Assembly: GCF_019375475.1 (NCBI RefSeq)
Contig: NZ_JAHXGQ010000004.1
Span: 710,760 to 774,759 of the forward strand
Origin: Saccharothrix obliqua
GTDB lineage: Bacteria > Actinomycetota > Actinomycetes > Mycobacteriales > Pseudonocardiaceae
Direction: 5' to 3'
Length of the DNA stretch: 64,000 nucleotides
Shown here one piece after another: positions 34,922 through 43,754 of this stretch. The notes under the pieces were generated by a model, which was not told the DNA's origin, did not search any database, and worked only from the letters and a program-made list of their open reading frames with translations. The stretch's first letter is position 1, and every line of letters starts with the position of its first letter. Position numbers and translations under genes: made by a program.

Positions 34922-35071
34922 GTGGTCCAGCCGAACCCACCCCAGCCGAACCCACCCCTGCCGAACCCGCCCCAGCCCGACCCGCCGGTTCCCGGCACCG
35001 AACCCCCGGTGCCGCCGACGCCGAACCCGCCCGACCCGAGCACGCCCGAGCCGCCGACCCCGAGCCGCTGA
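34922..35071 (+). CDS. Short proline-rich protein (49 aa)
   Basis: A small frame starting with GTG at 34922, preceded by GAGGAGG at four bases. It encodes 49 residues of which nearly half are proline, in repeats such as QPNPPQPNPPLPNPPQPD followed by PTPNPPDPSTPEPPTPS. There is no signal peptide, so if made it stays in the cytoplasm as a disordered chain. It lies 55 bases after the phosphoribosyltransferase and ends exactly one base before the convergent protease stop. The strong ribosome site is the main support. The repetitive C-rich DNA could also be non-coding. Confidence 0.45.
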   Translation: MVQPNPPQPNPPLPNPPQPDPPVPGTEPPVPPTPNPPDPSTPEPPTPSR

Positions 35072-35869
35072 TCACCCCACCCCCGTCGTGGCGAGGAGGA
35101 GGCCGACGGCGGGCAGGAAGTTGTTGACCTGGTGGGCCACCACGCCGGCGAGCAGGTTGTCGCTGAACAGCCGGGCCAGGCCGATCGGGATGGACAGCAC
35201 CAGCAGCAGCGGCGTGCGCAGCAGTTCCAGGTGGGCGAACGAGAACACGGCGGTCGTGACGGCGAAGACCACCCACCGGTTCCACCGCCAGTGCTCCAGC
35301 GCACGCCACAGCACGCCCCGGAACAGGACCTCCTCGGCCAGCGGCGCGACCAGCCAGACCGCGAGGAACACCAGCACGGCCGGCAGCGGGTCGAGCTGCC
35401 TGCCCGCGAACGCGTCGCCGACCGCCGAGCCGGCGCGGTCGTCGCCCACCCACGCGGCCCACAGGGCGGCGGCCGGGATGGTCAGCAGCAGGCCGCCGAA
35501 CCCGAACGCCACACCGGTACCGACGTCGCGCCAGTTCCACCGCACGGCCAGTTCCCGGCGCACGCGCCCGCGTCGCGGTCCGTGACCCAGCAACGCCGTG
35601 CCGGCCACGGCGGTCAACGCCGCCAGCGCGGTCGGCACGACCAGCAGGGCCAGCAACGGCCACGGCGGCAACCGCCCGTCCTCCAGGAACCCGGGCCGGG
35701 CGATGGCGAACGGCACCAGCACGAGCGTGGCCGACACCAGCATCACCAGTTGGGCCACGACGAACACCAGCGCCATCCCCAGCCCGGCACGCACACCACC
35801 GGCGGGGCGGGCGGGCGGCGCGACCTCGGTGTCACCCGTCCTCAAGCCGCCGACCGGACCCGGTTCCAT
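35072..35869 (-). CDS. CPBP-family intramembrane metalloprotease
   Basis: A 265-residue membrane protein with about eight hydrophobic segments. The three CPBP (Abi/CAAX) motifs are complete: AEEVLFRG (EExxxR), FSFAHLE (FxxxH) and HQVNNFLP (HxxxN), which bind the catalytic metal within the membrane. Family members cleave prenylated or membrane substrates; some give immunity to bacteriocins. ATG 35869 follows GGAGGGCGGGG. It is single and convergent with the proline-rich frame. Confidence 0.85.
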   Translation of the reverse strand: MEPGPVGGLRTGDTEVAPPARPAGGVRAGLGMALVFVVAQLVMLVSATLVLVPFAIARPGFLEDGRLPPWPLLALLVVPTALAALTAVAGTALLGHGPRRGRVRRELAVRWNWRDVGTGVAFGFGGLLLTIPAAALWAAWVGDDRAGSAVGDAFAGRQLDPLPAVLVFLAVWLVAPLAEEVLFRGVLWRALEHWRWNRWVVFAVTTAVFSFAHLELLRTPLLLVLSIPIGLARLFSDNLLAGVVAHQVNNFLPAVGLLLATTGVG

Positions 35870-36222
35870 CCCCGCCCTCCTCCGCCGCGGCACGCGCGCC
35901 CACGGCTCTCGCAGAGGACTACCCGCCGGCCACCGCCCGGCACCACGCCGGACGGGGAACGTCACCGGATCGCAAGGTCGCCGCAACCGGCCGGGACGAC
36001 CGAGGAGGACCTTCGGGGAGCGTGCTCCCCCGAGCCAGGTGACGGTGCGGACCCCGATGTGCGACCGCCGGGTGGCCAGGTGCTCGGGCCGGGGCGCCCC
36101 CGGCCGCGCTGATCTCGGCCGGCGCCTCCGGGCAACCGTCGAGCGGTTCGGTCGGCACCCGGACGTCCTCCGGCCGGCAACCTGATCACGCGGCCGACCG
36201 ACCACCCCCGAGGAGCCCAGCC
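35870..36222. other. Intergenic region, divergent
   Basis: About 350 bases between divergent genes, with no gene seen. A palindrome GGGGAGC-GT-GCTCCCC at 36015-36030 could be an operator or a small hairpin. A ribosome-like CGAGGAG precedes the ATG of the next gene at 36223. Confidence 0.5.
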
Positions 36223-37152
36223 ATGACCGACCCGTTGAACCCCGTGCCCGCCCACCCCGTGCCCACCCACTCCGCGCTCACCCCCTCCGCGCCCACCCCC
36301 TCTGGCCGGCTCCCCGCGCAGGCGCCCGCCCGCGAGGACTTCGTGGACGTGCCCCGCGGCCGGCTGTGGTTCTGGGACACCGGCGGCGACGGGCCGCCGG
36401 TCGTCCTCGTGCACCCCGCCAGCGGGAGCGCCCTGTCCTGGCCGCACCAGCAGCCGGTGTTCGCCCGCGCCGGGTACCGCGTGATCGCCTACTCCCGGCG
36501 CGGGCACCACAACTCCACCCCGCCCACGCCCGGCGCGCCCGGCGTGGGCGCCGACGACCTGCACGCCCTGGTCGAACACCTCGGGCTGCGGCGGTTCCAC
36601 CTGCTCGGCGCGGCACTGGGCGGCTCCTACGCCGCGGACTACGCGTTGCTGCACCCCGGGCGGCTGCTGAGCCTGGTCATCGTGAGCAGCTTCACGGGCA
36701 TCTCCGAGCCGGAGTTCCGGCGGGTGACCGGGCGGCTGCGCCCGCCGGGCTTCGGCGACCTGCCGCACTCGTTCCGCGAGCTGGGTCCCGCCTACCGCGC
36801 GGCCGACGAGGCGGGCACCCGCGCGTGGCAGGAGATGTCCGACCGCTCGGTGAGTGGTCCGGCGGTCGAGAGCCAGCGGTTGTCCGCGCCGATCGACTGG
36901 GCGCGGCTGTCCGGGCTGACCACGCGGACCCTGTTCGTCGCCGGCGACGCCGACCTCTACCTGCCGCCGCCGGTCGCGGACATGATCACCGCGCACCTGC
37001 CGGACGTGGCGACGGTGGTGTACCGGCAGGTGGGGCACTCCGCGTACTGGGAGCGGCCCGCCGAGTTCAACCGCGACGTGCTGCGGTTCTGGTCCGGCGA
37101 CCGGTCGCCGGAACGCGCTCACACCTCCGCGACGGCGGGTTCGACGCAGTAG
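36223..37152 (+). CDS. Alpha/beta-hydrolase fold protein lacking the nucleophile Ser
   Basis: A 309-residue alpha/beta hydrolase. The first 30 residues are a proline-rich extension. The oxyanion region VLVHPASGSALSW, the Asp in VAGDADLY and the His in VGHSAYWE match the fold. The nucleophile elbow, normally GxSxGG, reads GAALGGS (129-135), so the Ser position 131 is Ala. Either the enzyme is non-hydrolytic, or the Ser at 135 plays another role. The ATG is preceded by GAGGAG. The 3' end overlaps the convergent phosphoesterase by 34 bases. Substrate unknown. Confidence 0.8.
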   Translation: MTDPLNPVPAHPVPTHSALTPSAPTPSGRLPAQAPAREDFVDVPRGRLWFWDTGGDGPPVVLVHPASGSALSWPHQQPVFARAGYRVIAYSRRGHHNSTPPTPGAPGVGADDLHALVEHLGLRRFHLLGAALGGSYAADYALLHPGRLLSLVIVSSFTGISEPEFRRVTGRLRPPGFGDLPHSFRELGPAYRAADEAGTRAWQEMSDRSVSGPAVESQRLSAPIDWARLSGLTTRTLFVAGDADLYLPPPVADMITAHLPDVATVVYRQVGHSAYWERPAEFNRDVLRFWSGDRSPERAHTSATAGSTQ

Positions 37153-37847
37153 ACGGTGTACGCCGAGCGGATGATCGGCTGCGCGACGTTGCGCACGCGC
37201 ACGCCACCCGGCGTCATGCCCTGCTCCGCGCCGAAGTGGGCGTGCCCGTGCACGGCCAGGTCCGTGCCGGTCGCGTCGATCGCCTCGCCCAGCAGGTAGG
37301 AGCCGAGGAACGGGTAGATCTCGGGCGGTTCGCCGCGCAACGTGTCGGGCACCGGCGCGTAGTGCGTCAGCGCGATCTTCACGTCCGTGTCCAGACTGCC
37401 GAGAGCGCTCTCCAGGCTCTCGGCGATACCCATCGTGTGCTGGATGAACGCCTTCATCTCCGGCTCGCCGAACGCGCTGCCGCACTTGCCGGCGAACCCG
37501 CCGCCGAACCCCTTCACCCCCGCGACGCCCAACGACTGCCCGTTGACGTCGAAGGTGGCGGTCTCCCCTTCCAGCACGACCACGCCCGCGTCCCGGAGCA
37601 CCCGCGTGATCTCGTCCGGCTGGTCCGAGTGGTGGTCGTGGTTGCCCAGCACCGCCACCACGGGCACCGGCAGGCCGGAGAACTCGTCGGCCACCACCCG
37701 GCCCTCGGTCACCGTGCCGTGCCGCGTCAGGTCGCCCGCCAGCAGCAGCACGTCGGCGTGTTCGCCGACCTTCTCCAGCGCCGGCCGCAGCAGCCCCCTG
37801 GAGTCCTCGCCGAGGTGCACGTCCCCGACCGCGCCGACGCGGATCAT
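37119..37847 (-). CDS. Calcineurin-like metallophosphoesterase
   Basis: A 242-residue metallophosphoesterase. All metal-ligand blocks are present: GDVHLG at residues 8-13, LAGDLTRHG, LGNHDHH and, near the C-terminus, THYAP and VHGHAHFG. Such enzymes hydrolyse phosphomono- or diesters with two metal ions; the substrate is not evident. It is the last gene of a three-gene operon (nucleotidyltransferase, BON protein, phosphoesterase) in which each start overlaps the previous stop as ATGA. Confidence 0.87.
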   Translation of the reverse strand: MIRVGAVGDVHLGEDSRGLLRPALEKVGEHADVLLLAGDLTRHGTVTEGRVVADEFSGLPVPVVAVLGNHDHHSDQPDEITRVLRDAGVVVLEGETATFDVNGQSLGVAGVKGFGGGFAGKCGSAFGEPEMKAFIQHTMGIAESLESALGSLDTDVKIALTHYAPVPDTLRGEPPEIYPFLGSYLLGEAIDATGTDLAVHGHAHFGAEQGMTPGGVRVRNVAQPIIRSAYTVYCVEPAVAEV

Positions 37848-38092
37848 CGCAACTCCTCCCGACCGCCCGGCTCACCCGCCGGCACCACCCGGACGTCGTC
37901 CAGCACGGTCAGCTCCGGCGCCACCTCGTGGATCACGGCCTCCAGCTCGTCGCGACGCTCCGCGCAGGCCACGTCGCCGGACAACAACACGTTGTCCCCG
38001 CGCACGGTCACCCGCACACCCAGTTCGGTGGTGCGCGGGTCCTCGGCCAGCGCCCGGCGCAACCGGGCGGCCAGGTACTGCTCAGCGGTCAT
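37844..38092 (-). CDS. BON-domain protein (82 aa)
   Basis: An 82-residue protein that is essentially one BON domain: an N-terminal helix (LAARLRRALAEDP), the strand VRVTVRGDNVLLSGDVACAERRDE split by the typical LSGDV turn, and a final strand VLDDVRVV. BON domains bind phospholipid or protein partners; those in the Osm/LysM group are periplasmic, but no signal peptide is present here. It is translationally coupled to both neighbours by ATGA overlaps. Confidence 0.82.
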   Translation of the reverse strand: MTAEQYLAARLRRALAEDPRTTELGVRVTVRGDNVLLSGDVACAERRDELEAVIHEVAPELTVLDDVRVVPAGEPGGREELR

Positions 38093-38643
38093 GGCGCACT
38101 CCTGATGTCCAGGCGTTCGACGAGAACCAGGAACGCCTCGGCGTAGGGGGAATGAGCGGTTGCCTCGACCACGCGGGACCAGTCGATCTGCTCTCGTAAA
38201 GCCCGCGCGAACGGCAGCAGCTCGCTGAAGTCGCACCGGTGCCCGTCGAGCACGAGGAGCTTGCTCACCATCACCTCGGTGGCGGGCATGACGGGCAGCG
38301 TCACGGAGCCGACCGCCAGGTCCTCGGCGCGGGCCAGCGTCTCGTCGGTGACCGGCAGCTCGTTCGGGCGGAACAGCAGGTCCACCAGCGAATCGCCGTC
38401 GTACACCTTCAGCAGCCAGTCCTCGGGCGGGTCGGCGGCCCGCATCCCGGCCGCCACCAGCGCGCTCACCGCCGGCTTGGCGTCCTCCTCGCGCACCAGG
38501 ATGTCCACGTCGTGCTCGGTCGCCGGACCACCCCGTGCGTACACCGCGCACCCGCCCGTCAGCGCGAACGGTATGCCTTGCCCACGAAGCGCGTTGGCGG
38601 CTTTCACCAACGTGCGAAGCAACTGGTCCTGAACGCCGCTCAT
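38089..38643 (-). CDS. Nucleotidyltransferase-fold protein
   Basis: A 184-residue protein of the nucleotidyltransferase superfamily (AbiEii/MNT-like). The motif FALTGGCAVYARGGPATEHDVDILV carries the GG and the acidic pair DxD that bind metal and nucleotide; a third acidic residue is in SLVDLLF. Related proteins adenylylate antibiotics or act as toxins or antitoxins, and others are of unknown use. The partner HEPN gene expected of MNT pairs is absent; instead it is first in an operon with a BON protein and a phosphoesterase. ATG 38643 has GAGGG close upstream. Confidence 0.78.
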   Translation of the reverse strand: MSGVQDQLLRTLVKAANALRGQGIPFALTGGCAVYARGGPATEHDVDILVREEDAKPAVSALVAAGMRAADPPEDWLLKVYDGDSLVDLLFRPNELPVTDETLARAEDLAVGSVTLPVMPATEVMVSKLLVLDGHRCDFSELLPFARALREQIDWSRVVEATAHSPYAEAFLVLVERLDIRSAP

Positions 38644-38709
38644 GCCCTCGGTTACCCCGCCCGGACGAGCTTCACACCGGGGCACGTCGCCATACCCTTG
38701 GGGTGACAC

Positions 38710-39156
38710 GTGGACGTGGAGCGGAGGCGGGCGGTGACCGCGGTGGTGGCGGGTGGGGCGTTCGTGTGGCTGGGAATGGTGCTGGCGATCTCCTTCCTGG
38801 AAGCGCCGCTGAAGTTCCGGGCGCCCGGCGTGACGGTCGTGATCGGACTGGGCATCGGCCGGATCGTGTTCCGCGCGCTCAACACCGCCGAGGTGGTGCT
38901 GGCCGTGCTGGTCGTCGTGGCCGCGGCGACCGGCACCGGGGTGAGCGGGCCGGTGCCGGTCGCGGTGGCCGCCGCGGTGGTCGTGCTGGTGGTGCAGCTG
39001 GTCGCGGTGCGCCCGGCGCTCAACCGGCGGTCCGACCGGGTGCTGGCGGGTGAGGAGGGGCCGAGATCCCGCGTGCACCTGGTCTACGTGGCGTTGGAGG
39101 TGGTCAAGGTGGTGGCGCTGGTCGTGCTCGGCGTGGCCGCCGTCGCCGCGGTGTAG
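38710..39156 (+). CDS. Small integral membrane protein (DUF4149-like)
   Basis: A 148-residue protein with four hydrophobic segments (about 10-28, 55-72, 75-95 and 125-147). The sequence EAPLKFRAPGVTVVIGLGIGRIVF between segments one and two resembles the DUF4149/TMEM205-like family, in which a conserved EAPxKF occurs. No function is established. It starts with GTG at 38710 without a clear ribosome site. It converges with the carboxylesterase, four bases apart. Confidence 0.7.
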   Translation: MDVERRRAVTAVVAGGAFVWLGMVLAISFLEAPLKFRAPGVTVVIGLGIGRIVFRALNTAEVVLAVLVVVAAATGTGVSGPVPVAVAAAVVVLVVQLVAVRPALNRRSDRVLAGEEGPRSRVHLVYVALEVVKVVALVVLGVAAVAAV

Positions 39157-39160
39157 CCGG

Positions 39161-40768
39161 TCACTCCGGTCGCGGTGCGATCGAGTTCCAGAAGTCGCAG
39201 TGGTGCGTGCGGCCGATCTCGGCGGTCATGGCGCTGTTGCCCGCGGGCAGCAACGACATGACGCGCGGGTCCGACCGCGTGTAGGGCGTCCAGCGCGGCG
39301 TGCCCGTCGCGGTGGGGTCGCCGGTGCGGGCGAAACCGCTCCACTGCGCGATGATCTGCCGGCCGTACGCCTGCTGGTTGGCGTTCCAGGAGCCGCTGTT
39401 CGTGGCGAAGAGGAAGTTCATCTCCGAACCGTGGAACGCGCCGTTGGGCTTGGTCTGGTCCAGCCAGCCGGCGGGTGGCGAATCCGGGTTGTCCACCTGG
39501 AACGCGTACACCGTCAGGTGCCGCGACAGGCGTTGCGCGGTGAGCAGGGACGGGCACACGGAGTTGGAGTCGGCCACCATCGTCCGGTACGCGATGAAGG
39601 CGGACGGTTCGGGGAAGCGCTCCAGCGGGTAGCGGGCGAACACCTCGGCGGCGTGCGGACCGTACTGCTGCCGGACCAGCTCCTCGTACTGCGCCGGGGT
39701 TTCCGCCGGGGCCAGTTGCACCTCGTCCCGCGCGACACCCGCCATCACGCGTGCCGGGTTGACCCGACCCCGGGCGAAGGCCGCGGCGGGTCGGCTCGGG
39801 ATGGTGACCCCGTCCACGACGGGCGCGATGGTGCCGTTGTCCGGCCCCATGCCGTTACCCGCCTGCGCCACCAGGCGATCCGCCGGCAGGGCGCGCAGGC
39901 AGGCGGCGGTGTTCTCGGCGCAGCCGAGGGCGGCGGCGAACCGCGCACCGGCCTGCCGGGCCTCCGGACCGGTGGGCCACCGCGCCGAGCAGTCCTGCGG
40001 CTGCCAGGAGGTGTTGTGCCCGAGCAGCGAGTTGTACTGCCCGCTCTGGATGACGGCCTTGTGGAACAACCCCCGCGCCGCGGGCGACACGAGGTGGGCG
40101 CACACGCTCGACCCGCCCGCCGAGGAGCCGTAGATCGTGACGTTGCCGGGATCGCCGCCGAAGGCCGCGATGTTGCGCCGCACCCAGCGCAGCGCCTGCT
40201 GCTGGTCCTGCAACGCGTAGTTGCCGGAATGCGCGCCGAGTTCGTCCGCCGCCAGGAAACCCAGGACACCCAGCCGGTAGTTGATCTCCACGCTGATCAC
40301 CTGCCCGGTGGCCGCGAGGTGCCCGGCGTCCTGCGGGCCGAACAACAGGAAGCCGCCACCGTGGATCTGCACCATGACCGGGAGCGGTCCACCGCGGACG
40401 TTCCGCGGGACGCGCACGTCGAGGTTCAGGCAGTCCTCACCGGTCGGCCGCCCCTGGCCACCGGGTTGCGGGCACCACAGACCCGGTCGCGTGGCGGGGA
40501 AGGTGTCCGTCCACGGCGTCACCGGTGCGGGCGCGCGCCAGCGCGACTCACCCACCGGCGGCGCCGCATACGGGATGCCGAGCCAGGAGGTGACGTCGCC
40601 GCGGACGATGCCGCACACCGGCCCGTCCGCGGTCCGCACCTCGGTTCCCGCCGCGCACTCGGGCGCTTCCCCCGCGGCGGGCGCCATCGCGGCCCCACCG
40701 GTCAGCAGCACCGGTACCGCGCACAGGACGGCGATTACGAGCGCACGTGATTTCCACACTGGTCCCAT
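39161..40768 (-). CDS. Secreted type B carboxylesterase
   Basis: A 535-residue carboxylesterase of the cholinesterase-like family. An N-terminal signal peptide (ALVIAVLCAVPVLLTGG, cleavage near AGEA) marks it as exported. Family blocks are EDCLNLDV, QIHGGGFLLFG (oxyanion hole), the elbow YGSSAGGSS with the nucleophile Ser, an acidic residue in GVARDEV and His in FHGSEMNF. It hydrolyses carboxylic esters; substrate unknown. ATG 40768 is chosen; GAGGAATGGG lies 11 or more bases upstream, so a start slightly upstream (GLPMGP) is possible. It is downstream of the RHS gene on the same strand with a 127-base gap. Confidence 0.87.
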   Translation of the reverse strand: MGPVWKSRALVIAVLCAVPVLLTGGAAMAPAAGEAPECAAGTEVRTADGPVCGIVRGDVTSWLGIPYAAPPVGESRWRAPAPVTPWTDTFPATRPGLWCPQPGGQGRPTGEDCLNLDVRVPRNVRGGPLPVMVQIHGGGFLLFGPQDAGHLAATGQVISVEINYRLGVLGFLAADELGAHSGNYALQDQQQALRWVRRNIAAFGGDPGNVTIYGSSAGGSSVCAHLVSPAARGLFHKAVIQSGQYNSLLGHNTSWQPQDCSARWPTGPEARQAGARFAAALGCAENTAACLRALPADRLVAQAGNGMGPDNGTIAPVVDGVTIPSRPAAAFARGRVNPARVMAGVARDEVQLAPAETPAQYEELVRQQYGPHAAEVFARYPLERFPEPSAFIAYRTMVADSNSVCPSLLTAQRLSRHLTVYAFQVDNPDSPPAGWLDQTKPNGAFHGSEMNFLFATNSGSWNANQQAYGRQIIAQWSGFARTGDPTATGTPRWTPYTRSDPRVMSLLPAGNSAMTAEIGRTHHCDFWNSIAPRPE

Positions 40769-40895
40769 GGGCAACCCATTCCTCGGAAGGTCGGAACGCG
40801 AGCCCATGCTGGGTGACGCGGTCGACCCGGGACCAGGGCCGTCACCCGACCGCGACTACTGCTTCGGGGGCGAGCGGCGATACCACGACGGCCCG

Positions 40896-43754
40896 CTACG
40901 CCACTCGGTCGTCGGTGTTGATCGGATCGGCTTGTGCGTAGCCGTAAGCGTTACCGTCGCGCGCGGACGGGTCCGGTGCGAAGAAGCGGCCGATACCGGC
41001 TTCGTAGACGCGGTGGTCCAACAGGTACTGGCCTTGCCGCAACTGGTAGGCGCCCCGGTAGCGGAACGGGTTGGCCGCCGCGGCGGAGCCGGTCGCCGTG
41101 ACCGCGCCGTACGGCGCGTAGGTGTACTCGGCGGCGAGATTCCCCGCCGTGTCGACCAACGCCAACACGCTGCCCTGGTGGTCGGTGACCACTCCGTACC
41201 GGTTGCCCGCGGCGTCCTTGAGCCCGACCAGCGTCCCCTCGGTGTCCCGGGTGTAGAGGGATCGCTGCCCGTTGTCCGCGATCTCGGAGACACCGAGCGC
41301 GGTGCGGGTGAGCACGTGGGTGACCGGGGCCGCGCCGCCTGGGGTCTCGGTGATCGTGCGGGGCTCGCCCTGGTCGGCGGTGTCGTAACGCAGGCTCAGC
41401 ACTTCGACTCCGCCCGCGGTGCCGGTGAGCAGCTGGTTGGTGGGGCTGTAGGTCATACCCGACCCGGGGTTGGCGGTGGACGTGAGGTTCCCCGCGCCGT
41501 CGAAGGCGACCGTCATGCCGTTGACGGCGGTGTACTGGTCGGCGGCGTTGACGGTGTAGGTGTTGCCGTCGCCGGTGAGCACGTTGTCCGCGTTGTCCAG
41601 GGTGTAGGCGCGGTTCCCCGCTTTGGTCAGCCGACCGAGTCCGTCGTAGGTGTAGGCGGTGGTGACGCCCTTGGCGGTCTGCGACTGGACGCGATCGGTG
41701 TCGCCGCCGTCCGGCCTGGTGTAGCGGTAGGTGGCTTTGAGCAGTTCCACGCCTGCTTTGGCGGCGGTGGTGGAGATCCGCCGCCCGGAGTTGTCGTAGC
41801 CGGTGTTCTGCACCGCGCCACCGGGGAAGTTCGTGGTGGTCCGCCGGTCGGCGTTGTCGTAGCCGAACGTCGTCGTGCCACCGTCCGCCAGTGACGTCAG
41901 GCGATCCGCCGCGTCGTAGGTGTACGTCGCGGTGCCGGCGGGCGTGGTCAACGTCCTGAGGTTGCCCACGTTGTCGTACGTGTAGGACACGATCTCGGTG
42001 TCGCGGGTGACCTTGGTGAGCCGGTTGCCCGGGTCGTACTCCAACGTCCGGGTCGCACCGGGCACCTGCGTGCCGGTCAGGTTGCCGTTCGAGTCGTAGG
42101 TGTTGGCCTGCAACACCGTCGCACCGTGCGTGATCGACACGACGCGGTCGAGCTTGTCGTAGCCGTAGTCGATCCGGACCCCGTTGCCGTCGGTCACGCT
42201 CGTCACGCGCGACAGCGAGTCGTAGGTGTAGCCGGTGGGTTTGGCCGGTGCGGGCGGGGTCGTCCTGATCCGGTTGCCCGCGCCGTCGTAGGCGTAGGAG
42301 GTCTTGGCCCCCTTGCCGTCCGTTCGGCTCTCCACCAGGCCGAGCCGGTTGTACGTGTAGGTCCGGATGTCGGCGTTCAGGTCGGTCGAGCGCACCTTGG
42401 TCAGGTTGCCGTCGAGGTCGTACTCGCGGGAGGTGCGGTTGCCCGAGCCGTCCGTGAACTGCGTCGGCAGGTGCGGGTGCGCCGGGTTGGTGTAGCCGGT
42501 GGTGGTGCGCGCGCCGGTCGGCAGCCTCGTGCCGGTCGGGTTGGCCAGGGAGTCGTGGCTGTGGGTCGTGGTGTGCTGCAACGCGTTGGTGGTCGTGCTC
42601 AGGTCGCCGGCGGCCGTCCAGGTCTGCGACCGCGTGTGCCCCAACGCGTCGGTCGTCCTGAGCAGGCGGGCGGAGTCGAACTCGTGCCGCGAGGTGTGGC
42701 CGTTCGCGTCGGTGACCGTGGTCGTGTTCGCGGTGGACGAGTAGGTGGTGGTCGCGCCCGCGCCGTCCGGGGTGGGCGTGGTGAGCTTGGACAGGCGGTT
42801 CCGGTCGTCGTACTCGAACCGGTAAACGCCGCCGCGGCTGTCCGTGATCGTGGTCGGCTGGTACGGGAACGACGACGTGTACGTGATCCGGACCTTCCCG
42901 CCCGCGCGGTCGGTGAACTCGCTGAGGTTGTCACGGCTGTCGTACGCGTAGTCGCCGTAGGTCTGCCCGGCCGGGTCGGTGATCGACTTCGGGCGTCCCC
43001 GGTCGTCGTGGGCGAACGTCGTGACCCGCCCCTGCGTGTCGGTGACCGAAGCCGGCGTTCCGTCGGCGTGGTAGCGGTTGGTGATGGTGTTGCCGTTGCG
43101 GTCGGTCCGGGACACCAGCCACCCGGAACCGGTGAACAGCCACCTCTCACCGGTCGCGTCGAAGGACACCACGTAGCCGCCGGACGTCCTGGCCAGCTTC
43201 GCGTGCAGCCCCTGCGGGGCGGCGTACGTGCCGTCGGCGTTGAGGGTGAAGAAGACGCAGTAACCGTTGGGGCCCTGGAGGACCGTGCCGGACGAGTAGT
43301 GCGACAGGCCGATCGCGCCGTGGTTGAGCAGCCAGCTGCCGTCGCTGTTCTCGCTGTTGTAGAAGCGTTCCACGGACAGGTCGAGCCCGGTTCCCGGTAT
43401 CGTCAGCTCGCGGTACGCGAGCACCACGTTGCGCTGGTACAGGTTGACCAGCACCTCGAACCGGTCGCTGACCGGTCGGCGGTCCATCGCGTACCACGGC
43501 AGGATTCCCAGGTAGTCGCTCGCACACGTGCTCGCCAGCGGTTCCACGGCCGACCGGTGCGCGCCGTCCGCCGACGTCCGGGCGCGCGCGGGTGGCGGAC
43601 CACCGACCGGATCGCGGTTGACCTCCCGCGGCGGCGCCCACGTCGGCGGCGTGGCCGGAGGATCGGCCGCGGCCGTGCCGAACCCCCCGCTCATGACCGA
43701 GGCGACGAGCAGCGCGACGCCGAAGGCGCGCGGCAGGAATCCCTTGCCCCTCAC
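40896..43754 (-). CDS. Secreted RHS/YD-repeat protein without a toxin tip
   Basis: A 952-residue protein. The signal peptide (FGVALLVASVMSGGFGTAAA) is followed by an RHS N-terminal region (ELTIPGTGLDLSVERFYNS) and some 20-25 YD repeats (GxxxxYxYDxxGNL). The RHS-associated core closes it: HQGSVLALVDTAGNLAAEYT and YEAGIGRFFAPDPSA. It ends at DPINTDDRVA, right where the core motif DPxN..DP would lead into a variable C-terminal toxin, so no toxin domain is attached and no immunity gene follows. The GTG at 43754 has GAGGGGGG seven bases upstream. Such shells can encapsulate toxins; this one is either a stripped or a structural form. Confidence 0.87.
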   Translation of the reverse strand: MRGKGFLPRAFGVALLVASVMSGGFGTAAADPPATPPTWAPPREVNRDPVGGPPPARARTSADGAHRSAVEPLASTCASDYLGILPWYAMDRRPVSDRFEVLVNLYQRNVVLAYRELTIPGTGLDLSVERFYNSENSDGSWLLNHGAIGLSHYSSGTVLQGPNGYCVFFTLNADGTYAAPQGLHAKLARTSGGYVVSFDATGERWLFTGSGWLVSRTDRNGNTITNRYHADGTPASVTDTQGRVTTFAHDDRGRPKSITDPAGQTYGDYAYDSRDNLSEFTDRAGGKVRITYTSSFPYQPTTITDSRGGVYRFEYDDRNRLSKLTTPTPDGAGATTTYSSTANTTTVTDANGHTSRHEFDSARLLRTTDALGHTRSQTWTAAGDLSTTTNALQHTTTHSHDSLANPTGTRLPTGARTTTGYTNPAHPHLPTQFTDGSGNRTSREYDLDGNLTKVRSTDLNADIRTYTYNRLGLVESRTDGKGAKTSYAYDGAGNRIRTTPPAPAKPTGYTYDSLSRVTSVTDGNGVRIDYGYDKLDRVVSITHGATVLQANTYDSNGNLTGTQVPGATRTLEYDPGNRLTKVTRDTEIVSYTYDNVGNLRTLTTPAGTATYTYDAADRLTSLADGGTTTFGYDNADRRTTTNFPGGAVQNTGYDNSGRRISTTAAKAGVELLKATYRYTRPDGGDTDRVQSQTAKGVTTAYTYDGLGRLTKAGNRAYTLDNADNVLTGDGNTYTVNAADQYTAVNGMTVAFDGAGNLTSTANPGSGMTYSPTNQLLTGTAGGVEVLSLRYDTADQGEPRTITETPGGAAPVTHVLTRTALGVSEIADNGQRSLYTRDTEGTLVGLKDAAGNRYGVVTDHQGSVLALVDTAGNLAAEYTYAPYGAVTATGSAAAANPFRYRGAYQLRQGQYLLDHRVYEAGIGRFFAPDPSARDGNAYGYAQADPINTDDRVA

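Noticed and set aside
36015..36030. Terminator hairpin GGGGAGC-GT-GCTCCCC
   Set aside because: It lies upstream of the hydrolase gene in a divergent gap, and the loop is too small; more likely an operator or chance.
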